64,000 bases of DNA from Alternaria dauci (Eukaryota > Ascomycota > Dothideomycetes > Pleosporales > Pleosporaceae): assembly GCF_042100115.1 (NCBI RefSeq), contig NC_091280.1, positions 1,364,001 to 1,428,000 of the forward strand. Direction: 5' to 3'. Positions 44,162-55,137 of the stretch are shown piece by piece. The stretch's first letter is position 1. The number at the start of each line of letters is the position of its first letter. Below the pieces are notes generated by a model that was not told the DNA's origin, made no database searches, and was given only the letters and a program-made list of their open reading frames with translations. A program made the position numbers and the translations under genes.

Positions 44162-44680
44162 ATGACATCGCCTAGTCCAAAGAAAGGAACCCTGAAGAGC
44201 GTATTACCGAAAGGAAGTAAAGTCGGTTCTCGTCAGCCCCCTGACAAACCGGACACACGTCAAAATCTCCAACAGACTAACGAATTGACGGAAGAAGAGG
44301 CAGAAAAGCGACGGCGTGTTAGGGAACTCCCATATGGCTGGATCTGCGGCGGCATTCCACCCCCACCCGACAGCATTCCACCCACACATGGTCCTTGCCA
44401 TGTCAGTGAACGTAATGATAACCGTCCCCTGAACGCACCATGTGTCGGCCGGAATTGTCCGCACAATCGATGCATAAAATGTCGTAGAGTGCGTATCCTT
44501 GGCTTAGGTGATAGAGATCTTGTGGATTACATCGGGAATAGAGTCGAGTGTGGTTGGTTCCACACCCAATGTAGAAAGTACCATCAGGATATGGACTCAG
44601 ATAAGCACTGTACGAGTTGCTTAAACTTGGATCACATAGAGTTTGAGTACGTATGTGTGTTGGGGCCTCGCGTAAGCTAG
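44162..44680 (+). CDS. small cysteine-rich protein, function unknown
   Basis: Single exon of 172 aa from the ATG at 44162. A basic, Lys/Pro-rich N-terminus (about 45 residues) leads to a charged helix (LTEEEAEKRRRVREL). The rest is cysteine-rich: YGWICGGIPPPPDSIPP, GPCHVSER, CVGRNCPHNRCIKCRRV, VECGWFHTQCRKY and KHCTSCLNLDH. The paired CxxC spacing suggests zinc-binding knuckles rather than disulfides, since there is no signal peptide. Similar short 'GWICGG...CPHNRCIKC' proteins are, to my recollection, common and often multicopy in Dothideomycetes, with no known role. A good TATA box upstream and the consistent frame support it as a real gene. A role in nucleic-acid binding is only a guess. 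Confidence 0.68.
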   Translation: MTSPSPKKGTLKSVLPKGSKVGSRQPPDKPDTRQNLQQTNELTEEEAEKRRRVRELPYGWICGGIPPPPDSIPPTHGPCHVSERNDNRPLNAPCVGRNCPHNRCIKCRRVRILGLGDRDLVDYIGNRVECGWFHTQCRKYHQDMDSDKHCTSCLNLDHIEFEYVCVLGPRVS

Positions 44681-46048
44681 ACTATTAGGAGAGAGGAAAA
44701 TGAGTGGACGTTATCAGCCATGGATACGACTGTGAGGAGCGGTACTGGATGCTCGGCTTTTACAAAGATAAGCTGACTCTAAGAAAACATGTCTTCATTG
44801 AAGCATATGGCAGTTTGTATGATCTTGTGTTGCAATTCCCACATTGTCCTGGAACGTTGTTTTCCAAGCTTGTGACAGTGACATCCTTTGGCCCATCATC
44901 TAACGCTTGATCAATGGACATTAATTATACAGCAGCGGACCCAATCAGTCATCAGTATCTTTCACAAACTACAACACTCCGCACTGAAGCCCTATATATG
45001 TCCTCACTTTATCGACTCATTTTGTGTGTACGTGATGCGACGCTTCGACTACCACGAGAGTAGGTATCCTTTAATCGAGATACAGAAGCCGCCTTGAACG
45101 TTGTAATGTACCTTGAGAGTTAAGACCCTCTGTTTTTACCGCATTGATCTTCTCTAAACCCTAACACGTTCTTTTGTATCTCCAGGCTTCTTTGTAGCAG
45201 AGCACTTTTCGGTTTTGGTTCACACGCGTCAGTTGAAGAATTCTGAAGGAGATGAAGTCCGCTTAAGATCAGCAAACTCTCAAGAAGGGAGCATAGGATT
45301 ACAAAAGGGCGCACAAAATACCTACAACGCAAGAGCTGACCAGAGATAACAGGGCCTCCTCCATCTACAATCCCAGGCACAAGAAGATGTTTATGTTGCT
45401 ATGATACCCCGAAAGCTATATTTTGACCCAATCGCTGCTATCCAGCAATAGCTATGCCGCGCTTGATCTGCCTTGCTTTACCCGATATTGAAAAGTACTG
45501 CTGATAGTTTGCGTAGTGACGCTCACCCGGTCTGCCAGCTGGATCGTGGCTCTATACATACAGTACCCTCACTATTCAGGTCTGAAAACAACCTAGAGAT
45601 AGATGGCGGAAGAAGATCTGATCGCTTATGTAAAGCTCCAAGTGATGATGGAGATTAAACGTGATGTACACCATCGATTTGTGTAATCCTGCAGTTCCTT
45701 CATTGGGAAGTTGACAAACTTCCAGGGTGAGCCGTGGCATATACATCGGAATCTAGGAATGTTGCGGATACCTCGACTAGGTGCAGCAGCAAGGCACTGT
45801 TACAGGGGTAGATACTAGAGACCCAGCGGAGAGCGGTTCGGTTCAATGCAGCATAAGCGTGAGCTGGGTTGAGTTGAAGTCGTTGATCTTTTCGGTTAGG
45901 TTCGCGCCGGCCGGTTGAATAAGAAAGTATATATTACTATCAATAAATCCAAAGACCATGTCAAATGGCCTATTGTCCACAATATCCTTCTTTGAATTAA
46001 TCAACACCCGAGGAACCAAGTAATCATCCCCGTTGATGTTTGATCTGT
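44681..46048. other. 1.4-kb AT-richer spacer
   Basis: Between the Cys-rich gene and the UstYa gene. It is somewhat more A/T-rich than the flanks. Frames are short and motif-free. I see no gene or repeat. Confidence 0.45.
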
Positions 46049-46975
46049 TCAGAAGATCTCTTGGTCATCATACGCCCTTACACTCTCCAGGCGTTCTCTA
46101 ACCTTTTTCGGATCCTTACAAACATGTTTACTGTCCCAACCGTCACTGCCACCATTGTGATCGGGAAACGTCGTCTCCAACCCTTCAAGGGCCATATCTG
46201 CGCTACACATGATAGCTTGGCGCATGTAGTCGAAGCAGTGGATCATGTGCCAGTGATGGTCTTCTTCGAGCTCGTGACCCGAAGTCATGCCGGAGTAGAC
46301 TGCGACGACAGCGTAAAGGCAATGAAGCTGGTGAGTCATTGATGTCGTGAAGACAGTGGCGTTAGGCCAGACGATAGGAGTGGGAAGATCGTGGTAGTTC
46401 TCTGGGTCAGGAACGCTCTGGAAACCCATGCCGACTGCGATGGTTGTTAGTGAAAGCTTTGAGAAGTCGGGTGCTAGGGGAGTTGTACCAGGCAAGAGTT
46501 CGTTCCATGCTCGAAGTACTTCAGGCTTGAAGAACTCTGATGTGTTATAGGGTGCGAACGTCTGATTTATCTCGAACTTGGTAATCTGCGTTGGGACTGC
46601 ATGTCTGTTAGTCCAAGTGCGAAGGTCGATTGAACAGCAAGGCTTACTGTGTGGGGACCATCCGGTGATATCGCCACCAACATCGTTCGCGCTTGTTGAA
46701 CGAGCCTGCCATCGTGTTGAGTCAAGCATGCCTTGGTCTCTAGCCAGCAGCCCAATGATCACGAGCTGTAGTCCTATGACCAATATCCATCGCATTGCTG
46801 CTATTAGTGGCGGACACATTATCCTTCTTCTTGACGACGATGCTCTGCTGTGGTAATCGCCTGCTGCCCATTGCTTCTCTCCCCCAACCAAAGATTCGAC
46901 CTCAGTTGATGAGTCGTCATCATGGCGATGATCTTGCGAAGGTACATCTGCGTAGTGGTGTTGTGGCTCCATCAT
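46049..46975 (-). CDS. UstYa-family (DUF3328) oxidase-like protein
   Basis: Two exons (46975-46648, 46596-46049; 51-nt intron) give 291 aa. A cytosolic N-terminus of about 60 residues precedes one membrane helix (RWILVIGLQLVIIGLLA, 62-78). The lumenal domain carries both diagnostic HxxHC motifs: HQLHC (198-202) and HMIHC (226-230). UstYa proteins are copper-type oxidases or cyclases acting in fungal secondary metabolism, best known in ribosomal peptide (ustiloxin, phomopsin, cyclochlorotine) pathways. Splicing gives SPHIPTQITKFEINQTF, matching the family better than the unspliced frame, but the intron is in frame and stop-free, so the unspliced form would also be an open protein. No precursor peptide, methyltransferase or synthetase gene is visible nearby, so this looks like an orphan copy. 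Confidence 0.88.
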   Translation of the reverse strand: MMEPQHHYADVPSQDHRHDDDSSTEVESLVGGEKQWAAGDYHSRASSSRRRIMCPPLIAAMRWILVIGLQLVIIGLLARDQGMLDSTRWQARSTSANDVGGDITGWSPHSKPCCSIDLRTWTNRHAVPTQITKFEINQTFAPYNTSEFFKPEVLRAWNELLPGTTPLAPDFSKLSLTTIAVGMGFQSVPDPENYHDLPTPIVWPNATVFTTSMTHQLHCLYAVVAVYSGMTSGHELEEDHHWHMIHCFDYMRQAIMCSADMALEGLETTFPDHNGGSDGWDSKHVCKDPKKVRERLESVRAYDDQEIF

Positions 46976-48215
46976 GTCGCCCAGTAAGTTGGCCACGCCA
47001 GATCAATCGTGAATATGGAAACCGGGAACGAAAATGAGCGCAGCTGAGGAGCCAAAGGCAGCGGCGGCCTTCGTACAGATGTACTTTGTATGTCAAACAT
47101 GCTGGCCCACACCGAAACGTTGAGGCTGTGGTTCCTGGTCAGAGCTGCCATCGCCACTCATGATAGACGCCAGCGACAGCTCGATGGGTAGTTCTAAGCG
47201 TGAGGTGAGGACAATGAAACGGAGTTCTGGATACGCGATACGTGGGCTATGCCAAGTTTCGTTAGACTGCTGGGGTGAAACCGAGGATGAATCGCCAAGA
47301 GTATGAAGCCATCTCGTCGTGCGCCTCAAGCGAGGATAGCGTGAAACCCAATGCAAACATCGAGCCCCAATGTTTGCATGTCGTCGGATGCACACGATGA
47401 TGCTTTATATATTCTTGGAGCTTATTGCCGGCAAGCTGTCTCCTTATCTCGAGAGAGTAAATGGGCTCAGTACTAATGGTAACATGCAATACTGGATTTA
47501 TCACTTCTGAAAGAGACAGATTATCTGTGCGATCGACAGGCACAGAAACAAGATATGATAGGGCTTGCAACGAAGCGCAGCATGATCTGAGGTAGCTACA
47601 AGAGCTAGGAAACAAAAGAGAAAAAGTTGAGAGGCGTAGATGATGCGAATGGAGGGAGGAGGAACGATTTGCAATATCGTTATTTGAGATAGGCTACTGT
47701 GTGTTGGTGCGGCGGACTATGCCATACCCGAACTATAATGCGTGGATTAGACCCGAACATCGATCAACCTCCGGTCGCGCGGCATGACAGCTGTAGCCAT
47801 GTGATGTCTTGTGGGACTTCACAGTAGGTGTCTACAACGTCTCCTTCGATTCCACAGCGCTGGTAGCCAGTCTGAGTGAACCCAACGACACCAACATGTG
47901 CGCAGTGTCGCACCTGCCTGCGCGCATCCGTCGTGTTCTACAATAGGATTGTCAACTAAACTGGTAAGTATAGGAATGGGCAATCTAGACTTACGAAACA
48001 GACATTGGGCGAAGTCCAGGAAGGAGTAACCCGTTGTACTCAGCCTTGGCATGTAAACCACATAGTAACATACAACGCAACAGAGTGTGGCAAGGATTAT
48101 CCAGATGTATGAATATGGCTTGCCTGTTGCGCATGTAGAGGCCAACTCTACCAAGTGGGCGGCGTTGAAGATGGCGAGTCTGTCGGGGGTCGTGGTCTCT
48201 GAGAAGCACGGCGAC
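46976..48215. other. 1.2-kb spacer upstream of UstYa gene
   Basis: It holds the UstYa promoter and the 3' flank of the oxygenase gene. A minus-strand frame of 174 codons (48343-47819) overlaps the oxygenase end and lacks any motif, so it is not called. Confidence 0.45.
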
Positions 48216-49072
48216 TCATCGCTTGACACACAGGTCGCTCCTGATGACCCATTTCTCGCCGCTGGTGACCTCACGTCCCTCATGCAGCATGCAGTCTGCG
48301 CCATGTCGATGCAGCAGCGCAAGCCCGACTTCAAGGTCGACAACGAGAGGCTCAGGCGGTGGATCCCGGCTCTTCTTTTTAGGCGGGTCTGGGTAGAAGA
48401 CCGTCTCTCCGCCTATGCAGCCTGTTGCAGGAGAGGTGAGATATATTAACAAGGTCCAGGTGGTGCGCGCTGGCACCGGCGGCGAGCCGGAGGGTTGAAT
48501 CGTTATGTTATTGGACTCGTCATCTGACTCTGTTAGCATTCAAGTCATGACTGTCCGATGGCAGCGAACGGGTCGTTCGGTAGGGATGATGTACAGTGCT
48601 GGTCGAAGAACTGGCCCCGAGAGTACCTGTAGATGCGAATGTTGGGGTTGAGGCCGAGCACCTCGCCGCGCCACAGCACTTTCCGCTCTTCGACAGTGAG
48701 ACCAAGCGCGCCTTCCTCAACATGCCCGCTGACCAGCCTGCTTAGCCCCGTCTGGCTCCACAGCCGTTGAGCGAAGGCGGCATCATCGATCTGGAAGCGG
48801 TCGTTCACTCGCACCGCGTCCCCCTTCTTGGGCTTTCCAGGCGTAGTCGTCAGTGGCAGTGATGCCAGGAAGGAGACGTACGTCCTGCAGAGCGACGCCG
48901 TGAAGAAGTTGGGGATGGTGACAATCTGCTTGGGAAGCACCTCGTGCAGGGCAAGGTCCTCGTCTGGCACGAGAGGAGTGAAGGGCGGCCAGTTGTACGA
49001 CTGCCCCGCTGGTCCAGGCGAGGGCGCTGGCCGGCTGGATGCGCCTTGCTGGGCCTTCTTCTTGGGCGCCAT
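48216..49072 (-). CDS. 2-oxoglutarate/Fe(II) dioxygenase, prolyl 4-hydroxylase-like
   Basis: Two exons (49072-48595, 48523-48216) give 261 aa. The iron facial triad is visible: His159 and Asp161 in FFDQHYDES, made by the splice, and His240 in MLHEGREV. Arg254 in KWVIRSDL is the likely 2-oxoglutarate anchor. The first part (VLPKQIVTIPNFFTASLCRTYVSFL and NPNIRIYRYSRGQFFDQH) matches P4Hc-type dioxygenases; the Lys-rich N-terminus (MAPKKKAQQG) could act in nuclear import. Small fungal members are predicted to hydroxylate protein side chains, but the target is unknown. The acceptor GTCAG at 48524 was chosen because nearer AGs create a stop or break frame. It shares a 278-nt divergent promoter with the FHL1-like gene. 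Confidence 0.87.
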
Positions 49073-49350
49073 GCAATGGACGATTACCAGTAGCTGATGG
49101 GTGATCCAAATGTCTTGATGCAGTGCGGCTGTGATTGGTGGTGTCGGGGTCGCGCTGCTGGGTGAAAGTTTGGGTGGCTCGCTCTTTCCCTACCAAAGAG
49201 CGGCGAAGAGTGACAAAGGGCGCCTTCACCTGGGAGGAGTGGTCCTCTTGTTGCACTCTTTTCTCTTCACGATCCCGCCTGCGCCGTTACCTCTGTCACC
49301 TCGGACTAGGCCTGCTGCTCTTGCTGCCACCGGAATCCAATGTGCCGACG
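49073..49350. promoter_or_regulatory. bidirectional promoter, 2OG oxygenase / FHL1-like
   Basis: Only 278 nt separate the two divergent start codons, so some control elements are probably shared. No TATA box is evident, in keeping with housekeeping genes. Confidence 0.5.
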
Positions 49351-52300
49351 ATGAATCCAACAAATGGAAGCTCAGAGGGCGATGCGTCTCCGGGCCCGTT
49401 CACGGTAGTAGGTATCCTGGATGCACACTCAATGTCCCTCTCCCAAGCATCAAGTTTGTCTTTGTCATCGGCGGCGGGCTGTGATGCGGACATGGACGGC
49501 CAAGACGCACGTGCAGCAGGATTAGGCCCGGCGCAAGCCTCTCAGGGGCAGCATCGACCGACATCCTCCGAAGACACGAACCGACTGCGACAGCACGACC
49601 AAGGCCCTCTGCAGCTCCAAGACAGCCCAGACAGAAGCTCCCCCGCCTCCTCCGCACCCGCCATCTCTCGTATGTATTGCGCGACACCGCGACGCGGTTT
49701 GCTGGGCGAAAAACAAGCGCGCCGCTAACCACCTGCAGCGGACGGCATCCTTGACCACGATTTCCTCCACCTCTACTTCCCTTTCCCACTCTACTACGCA
49801 CTTCCCGACGAAGATGGCGGCGGCAGCATGGCCGTAGCCCCTTCTAACGAGCTTTTACACAATGTCACCTCCGAACATGACACCCCCGACGCCCTTGTCT
49901 CGCCTGCCCCCGATCAGCGCATTCCCGACATGGCAGCCGCGACCAGCGATGCGTCGGCCATGCCAGCCCTCGGCGGCGGGAACCCATCTGCCGACCCCAA
50001 CATGATGGACACAACCCTCACCAACCGACTGCCGCTGCTCGACACACCCATCGACTTTGCGCAGTCCAACAACCTAAATGGCGCCGACGTGACCGGCATG
50101 CCCATGGACATGACATCCGCCTTCCCACCCATGAATGCCTTCATGCCGCCCACGACCAATGAGCGCCTCACGGCTTTTGCGCGTCTGCGCTTCGACGACG
50201 GCTCCTACTACATGCACACCTATCAGATTACCCTAGGCCGAAATCTCGACCTCGCGCACAGAGACATGAAGCGCCTCATCAAGGCCGGGGCTCTGAATGC
50301 AAACGGCCACGCACACGTCGATCGCGAACACATGGCCGGCATGGACGAGGCCAACGGCAACAAGGACAAAAAGAAGAAGAAACACAAAAAGGGTGGCGCC
50401 CGTAGTGTCATCTCCGAGAAGGGCGGCATCCTTAGCGCACCCATCGAGTCAATGCCCATCGAGTACCAGCAGCGTCGCCAGAGCAATGCGTCGCACTCTC
50501 TCAGCTCAAATTCACATCCCACCGGCGAATCCGGCGAGGAAAAGCCTGCCGAGCGCGCGCCGCAGGACCTGATCATGCAGGCCTTTCCCGAAGTACCTGC
50601 CCAATTCGACGGCCACGTCCCTGAAGACCCCAACGACTGTCCATTCGTACCTATACATCCTCAGCAAATCGTAGCCAGGACAGGGTCGTTGGGTCCCAAA
50701 GGCATATCCCGCGAACATGCCAAGATTTTCTTCGACTTTGACGCAGGTCACTTCTGCATCCATGTCCTGGGTAACAATGGTCTGCATCACGAGGGAGAAT
50801 TCTACCCCAAGGGCGAGACTGTGCCTTTGGATCATGGCGATCACTTGCAGCTGGGTGCTGTCAACATACACTTCTTCCTCCCAGACGTCGCGCTTACAGA
50901 GCAGCAACGCCATCGCCAGGAGTCTGGATCGCGCCCTATGAGTTTCTCTTTCGAAAACGGGAACGGCCAGTTGGAAAGCGACGAGCATGTCAGTTCGGAA
51001 AGCGAAGACCAGCAGAGCGTCAATCCGCGCCATGTCTACTACCACCATCCTGTCACTGACAGCGACGACGACGACGGAGTCGCTGATGAAGAAATGGACG
51101 ACTACGAGGAGCCTGCTCCCAAACCGCGACAGAAGACAAGTCTCAAGCTCAAAATCAAGAATCTGCCTCCCGCTCCTTCGAAGGAAAGCAAGAAAGCGCA
51201 TAAGAGGAAGCACCAGCAGCGCGAACTCACGCCTGAAGAGCCGCCAACAAAGAAGGTTAAGCTCAAAGTCAAGGACACTGCCAAGCTCAAGGAAGCGACT
51301 CGTGAATCTGCGAAGGAGCCAAAGGTCCAGAAGGAGCGCAAAGAGCCCAAGGAACCAAAGGAATCCAAAGAGAAGGAAGCAGCACATAGTGAGCCCAAGG
51401 AACCCAAAGAAACCAAGGAGCCGAAAGACAAGGGCAAAGCACCAGCCAAGACTACCGCAAAGGCACCTATCAAAGACGAGACGCCAGCCGAGGAGCCCGT
51501 TAAAGATATTCCCATGGCTCCAAAGCCCGAGCAGCCAAGCAAGCCCCCACCGAACGATAGTCCGCCCTTACTACGCAAACCTCACGAAGGCGAACTCGAA
51601 GCCGGAGACATCGATGGCCTCATCACAGAGGAGATGGCTATCCAGCACAATTTACCACGGAATCTTATCGGTCATGTCGTCGAGAAGCGCAAAGGACCAG
51701 GCAGACCTCCCAAGGATGGCATCATGTCAAAGCGCCAGCGTTCGCAGCTCATCAAGCAGGCTAAGGATATTGAGAGGGCAAGAGCCGCTGGCATCGATCC
51801 AGCTGACATTCCGATTCCCACCATCAAGCCGAAAGCACCCAAACGCAAAGAATCGAATGCTGGTGACGGCGAAGATGATGGAGTCATGGAGACAACAGAG
51901 CAGGGCGATGGTAGCTTGTCCAGTCTCCAGAAACAAGCGAAGCCCATTAGGCCACCTCGGACTCCTTCACCCGAGATGCGCATTGAAGACTACACAGAAG
52001 AACAACTGCAGCGCCCGACGGCCAACTATGTTGTATTGATCCACGAGGCAATTTCGTCTTCTCCCACTGGCCAGATGAACCTCCAATCCATCTATACTTA
52101 CATCGAGCGCAAGTATCCCTGGTACAAGTTCAAGACTACTACGAGCGGTTGGCAGTCTAGCGTACGTCACAACCTTGGTCAGCACGACGCTTTCATGAAA
52201 GGTGATAAGGAGGGTAAAGGCTACCTCTGGAGAATCAATCCTGAAGTGTCAATCGAGAAGGAACGCAGGAAGAGGCAAGCCAGTCCTCCACTCAGTAACG

Positions 52301-53511
52301 CTCCGCGACAGTACTACCAACCGCCGAACGGATATCAGCCCTATCCTCAGCCTGGATACCCGTATCATCCGGGCATGCCTCATGCGATGCCGCAGCCACC
52401 GCCTCCACGCCTGCCACCTAGTCTTGCGCAGCCTCGCTTACCACCTAGTATGGCTCGCAATGAGAGTAATTCAGCTGCGTCAAACACATCCCAAAACGCA
52501 CCCCATCCATCGCCTTATGCGTCTCCCTGGGCTGGCGGTGGTAACACAGCTGGGAGTCCGCCAGCGCCCAACCCTCCTCGACCGTATCCGCAGCCTAACC
52601 CGCAGGCGTCGCCAGCTTCTTCGGCAGCCGGTTCGAGCGGCCAGTATGGCGTTCTCTATCCCACAGCTGCTCCACAGCAATCGCCATACAGCCAACCTCC
52701 GGCACCCAGCCCCTACGGTGGTCCATATGCCAACACGGGCGCAAGCCCGTATGGCCCTGGTCCGCCTCGCCCCTATGCGGCATACCCGCCACAAAACCAG
52801 CAATCGAATGCTCCTTCGGCATCACCTTACGGCCCGCCTCCGTCTCAGGCGCCCTCACAACCAGCGCCACCCAATGACGCTTCGGCACCGCATCCGTCTG
52901 GACGTTACCCAATTGGAGTTCACCCAGACCTCATCCGTCAGCTCGAAGCGTACCGTGACGTTTACCTTGACAAGAGGCCAGGCCCCGAGGAGCAGAAGAA
53001 AGTGGACAATGCTATAAGGGCTTGCGTAGATAGGACTGTACCTGAGTCGACTTTGACGGACCAAGAGAGAAAATTGCTCATATCCATCTGCGGCGTGGAG
53101 AGCATCAACAAACATGTTAAGAGGGCACCTGATGTCAAAGACGAAGATGAAGCGAGTACTGCAGCAGCGTTTGCGGCAGCGGGCGCGGCCGCAAATACGA
53201 TGGCTCAGCAATACCCACCAGCACCACAGTCTGCAAATCCGACAGGCACCGCGTCCCCAGCACCGACACGTGAGAACAGCGAACCGCAGAAGTTCACGCC
53301 AAACATGACTGGTGCATCACCAGCTCCTCCCATGGCACCTTCACATCGTCCGAGCGTCGAGCCCATCACGCCTGTCCCCGGTTCGCCAGCAGTTCAAAAT
53401 GGCACCCCGCTGCGGCGTCCAATGACCGAGTTGACCGTAGACAGCACACCCGGCGCAGGGGAAGCCAAGAAGACGGAGAGCAGTCAAGATGCATCGAAGA
53501 AAGCTGAATAG
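49351..53511 (+). CDS. FHL1: FHL1-like transcription factor (FHA + forkhead domains)
   Basis: Two exons (49351-49669, 49739-53511; 69-nt intron) give 1363 aa. The large second exon opens before its first ATG (49828), and the upstream exon fits it in phase, giving AISPDGILDHDFLHLYFPF, so the longer model is preferred. A split FHA domain lies around 250-490, with a Lys-rich insert (LRFDDGSYYMHTYQITLGRN, later GPKGISREHAKIFFDFD). The forkhead domain is at about 868-945 (NYVVLIHEAISSSPTGQMN, SGWQSSVRHNLGQHDAFMK). Between them is a long Lys/Glu/Pro-rich segment, and after it a Pro/Tyr/Gln-rich tail. Yeast Fhl1 has the same order and drives ribosomal protein genes with Ifh1. Orthology is inferred from this FHA-forkhead order, not from phylogeny. 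Confidence 0.9.
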
Positions 53512-54351
53512 CGTTCAGTCTTGCAGCGCTTTTTCTATTCTTAACACTCTCGTTTTCAAAAGTTCCTCGCCGGGCCTCTACCGATGCGTGTCGCTTGTTT
53601 CTCTCCCCTCTACTCGGCGTACCAGGCCTGTTTGGAGCTAGCTAGCATTTGAGTTTGGCGTTTTAGGCGGAAGCATTTTGGCTTTGCCAAACATTGATAC
53701 CCTTGACAGCGTAGCTTGGTTGGGGGTTCCATCAAAAGTGAAGTTTCGCGTAGGTTTCTACGTCGAATATGGGATATATGCTTCATGGTATACATGACTC
53801 TTTCGGTAGATTGATGACAGCGACTAGCAGCGGTAGCGTCGCGTCGGCTATAAAAATGATATACAATTCTGTAGACTTTGGTTGCCTCGTTGGTATGTGA
53901 TGTGTTGATACAGAGCAGCTCTACCTAACTCGGCGATAATTTTCCACTGTAGCATACAAAGCGCCATTGTTTCGATCTCGACGCGCGTTCAGAAGCACAT
54001 TTACCAGGGCACTTATTGATGCCTGATCTGACAATCTGCTGCCTGGTTGAGTACCTTTACAGTCAGAAACGTGGCGCACAGCACACGGCTGCAACTGATG
54101 GAAGAATGAAAGATTATACGTAACAACATAAACGGGCCGAACGGTAAAGAGTCTGGTATTGCCTGCGTATCTCATTGGTAAAGTAGGTGCCTCGACACAA
54201 ATCCAAAGCCCAAATGCTGCGATTATATATAGGAAAGAAGAAGCTAAAGCCCAAAATGCAGCCTCTGCTGTTGTCGCCATACGCCTGAAACCCCCGCCAC
54301 TCGGCCTCGCTACGCCCAGTTGATAGCAATAGGTTCAGCCGCCACCGCAGC
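53512..54351. other. convergent spacer, FHL1-like / SNF7
   Basis: 840 nt between stop codons. A minus-strand frame at 54280-53921 shows a hydrophobic start but no homology that I recognise. It probably consists of long 3' UTRs. Confidence 0.45.
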
Positions 54352-55137
54352 TTACATGGCCATCTCGGCTTGTAGCTTCCGCAGCTCCTCCTCTTCATCG
54401 TCCTCTTCAACCCGCTGCGGTGCCTTGGGGTTGGTATTCGGTGCTTGTGGTAGCTTCTGTGACGATGGGGCGTCGTGGATAGGCACGTTGCCGGTGTTGA
54501 GCATCTGCTCGTCGAGCTTCTCTTGTTGCAGCTCTGCAAGTTCCTCATCCAGTTCGTCTTCGTCGATGCCGTTGGAGGCGACGCCCGAGGTGATGGCTTC
54601 GCTGATCTCTTCGCCGATGGCGTGTTGCTCGCGGAGGTCCTCCCTGTGCGCATGATTAGCAGGCTACTCGGCGAGTTTTGTCTTGAGCAGGAGATGTACA
54701 TGACGTTGTCGACCTTGTCGATGGTCAGACCGGCATGTATCTGCTTCATGGCGGTTCCTGCATTCTTCATGGCATCCAGCGTCTCCTTGTTGATGTTGGC
54801 CGTCTCAATGGAGTAAATCTCCCTCTCTAGCGTCATGATCTGTGAGCTGGTCTGCTCGAGCGAATGCTCAAACTGCTTCTTTCGCCGTAACGCCGATTTG
54901 GCAGCTGCAACAGGCGTTAGCGACAACAGGGGCAGGCGGAATGCATGCCAACTTGCCTTGCTTGTTGGTCGAAACGTGTTTCCGCGCCAGCGCATCTTGC
55001 TCGTCCATCTGGTTTTGCAGGTGCTTCTCCCGCTTGTTCAGCATCTCGAGTTGGCCGCGAAGCTGGAGGATGGCCTTCTTGGGCGCCTCCTTCTTCGCCT
55101 GGCCACCGCCAAACCAGCCCAGGCCCCAGCCGCTCAT
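54352..55137 (-). CDS. SNF7: ESCRT-III subunit Snf7/Vps32
   Basis: Three exons (55137-54957, 54904-54700, 54643-54352) give 225 aa. The start MSGWGLGWFGGG is the amphipathic N-terminus that inserts into membranes. The basic core follows (APKKAILQLRGQLEMLNKRE, AAKSALRRKKQFEHSLEQ), then DNVMEDLREQHAIGEEISEA restored at the second splice, and an acidic C-terminus ending EEELRKLQAEMAM, which should bind Vps4. Snf7 polymerises on endosomes to sort cargo into multivesicular bodies, and in fungi also works with the Rim101/PacC pH pathway. The first intron uses a GC donor (AG|GCAAGT) rather than GT: no GT donor restores the conserved NKQAAKSALRRKK junction. It is divergent from TEN1. Confidence 0.95.

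Noticed and set aside
47819..48343. 174-codon minus-strand frame with a hydrophobic segment
   Set aside because: It overlaps the end of the 2OG oxygenase gene on the same strand in another frame, has no homology that I recognise, and lacks a sensible promoter context.
46049..49072. UstYa gene plus 2OG oxygenase as a mini metabolite cluster
   Set aside because: The oxygenase is of the protein-hydroxylase type and shares its promoter with the FHL1-like housekeeping regulator, so a joint metabolic role is unlikely.
50987..52039. 350-codon open frame on the plus strand inside the FHL1-like gene
   Set aside because: It is a +1-type shadow of the repeat-rich FHL1 coding frame, Arg/Ser-rich and without any motif.
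53921..54280. 119-codon minus-strand frame with a hydrophobic N-terminus beyond SNF7
   Set aside because: It lies in the 3' region of SNF7, shows no family match, and loses its membrane-like character after 30 residues.
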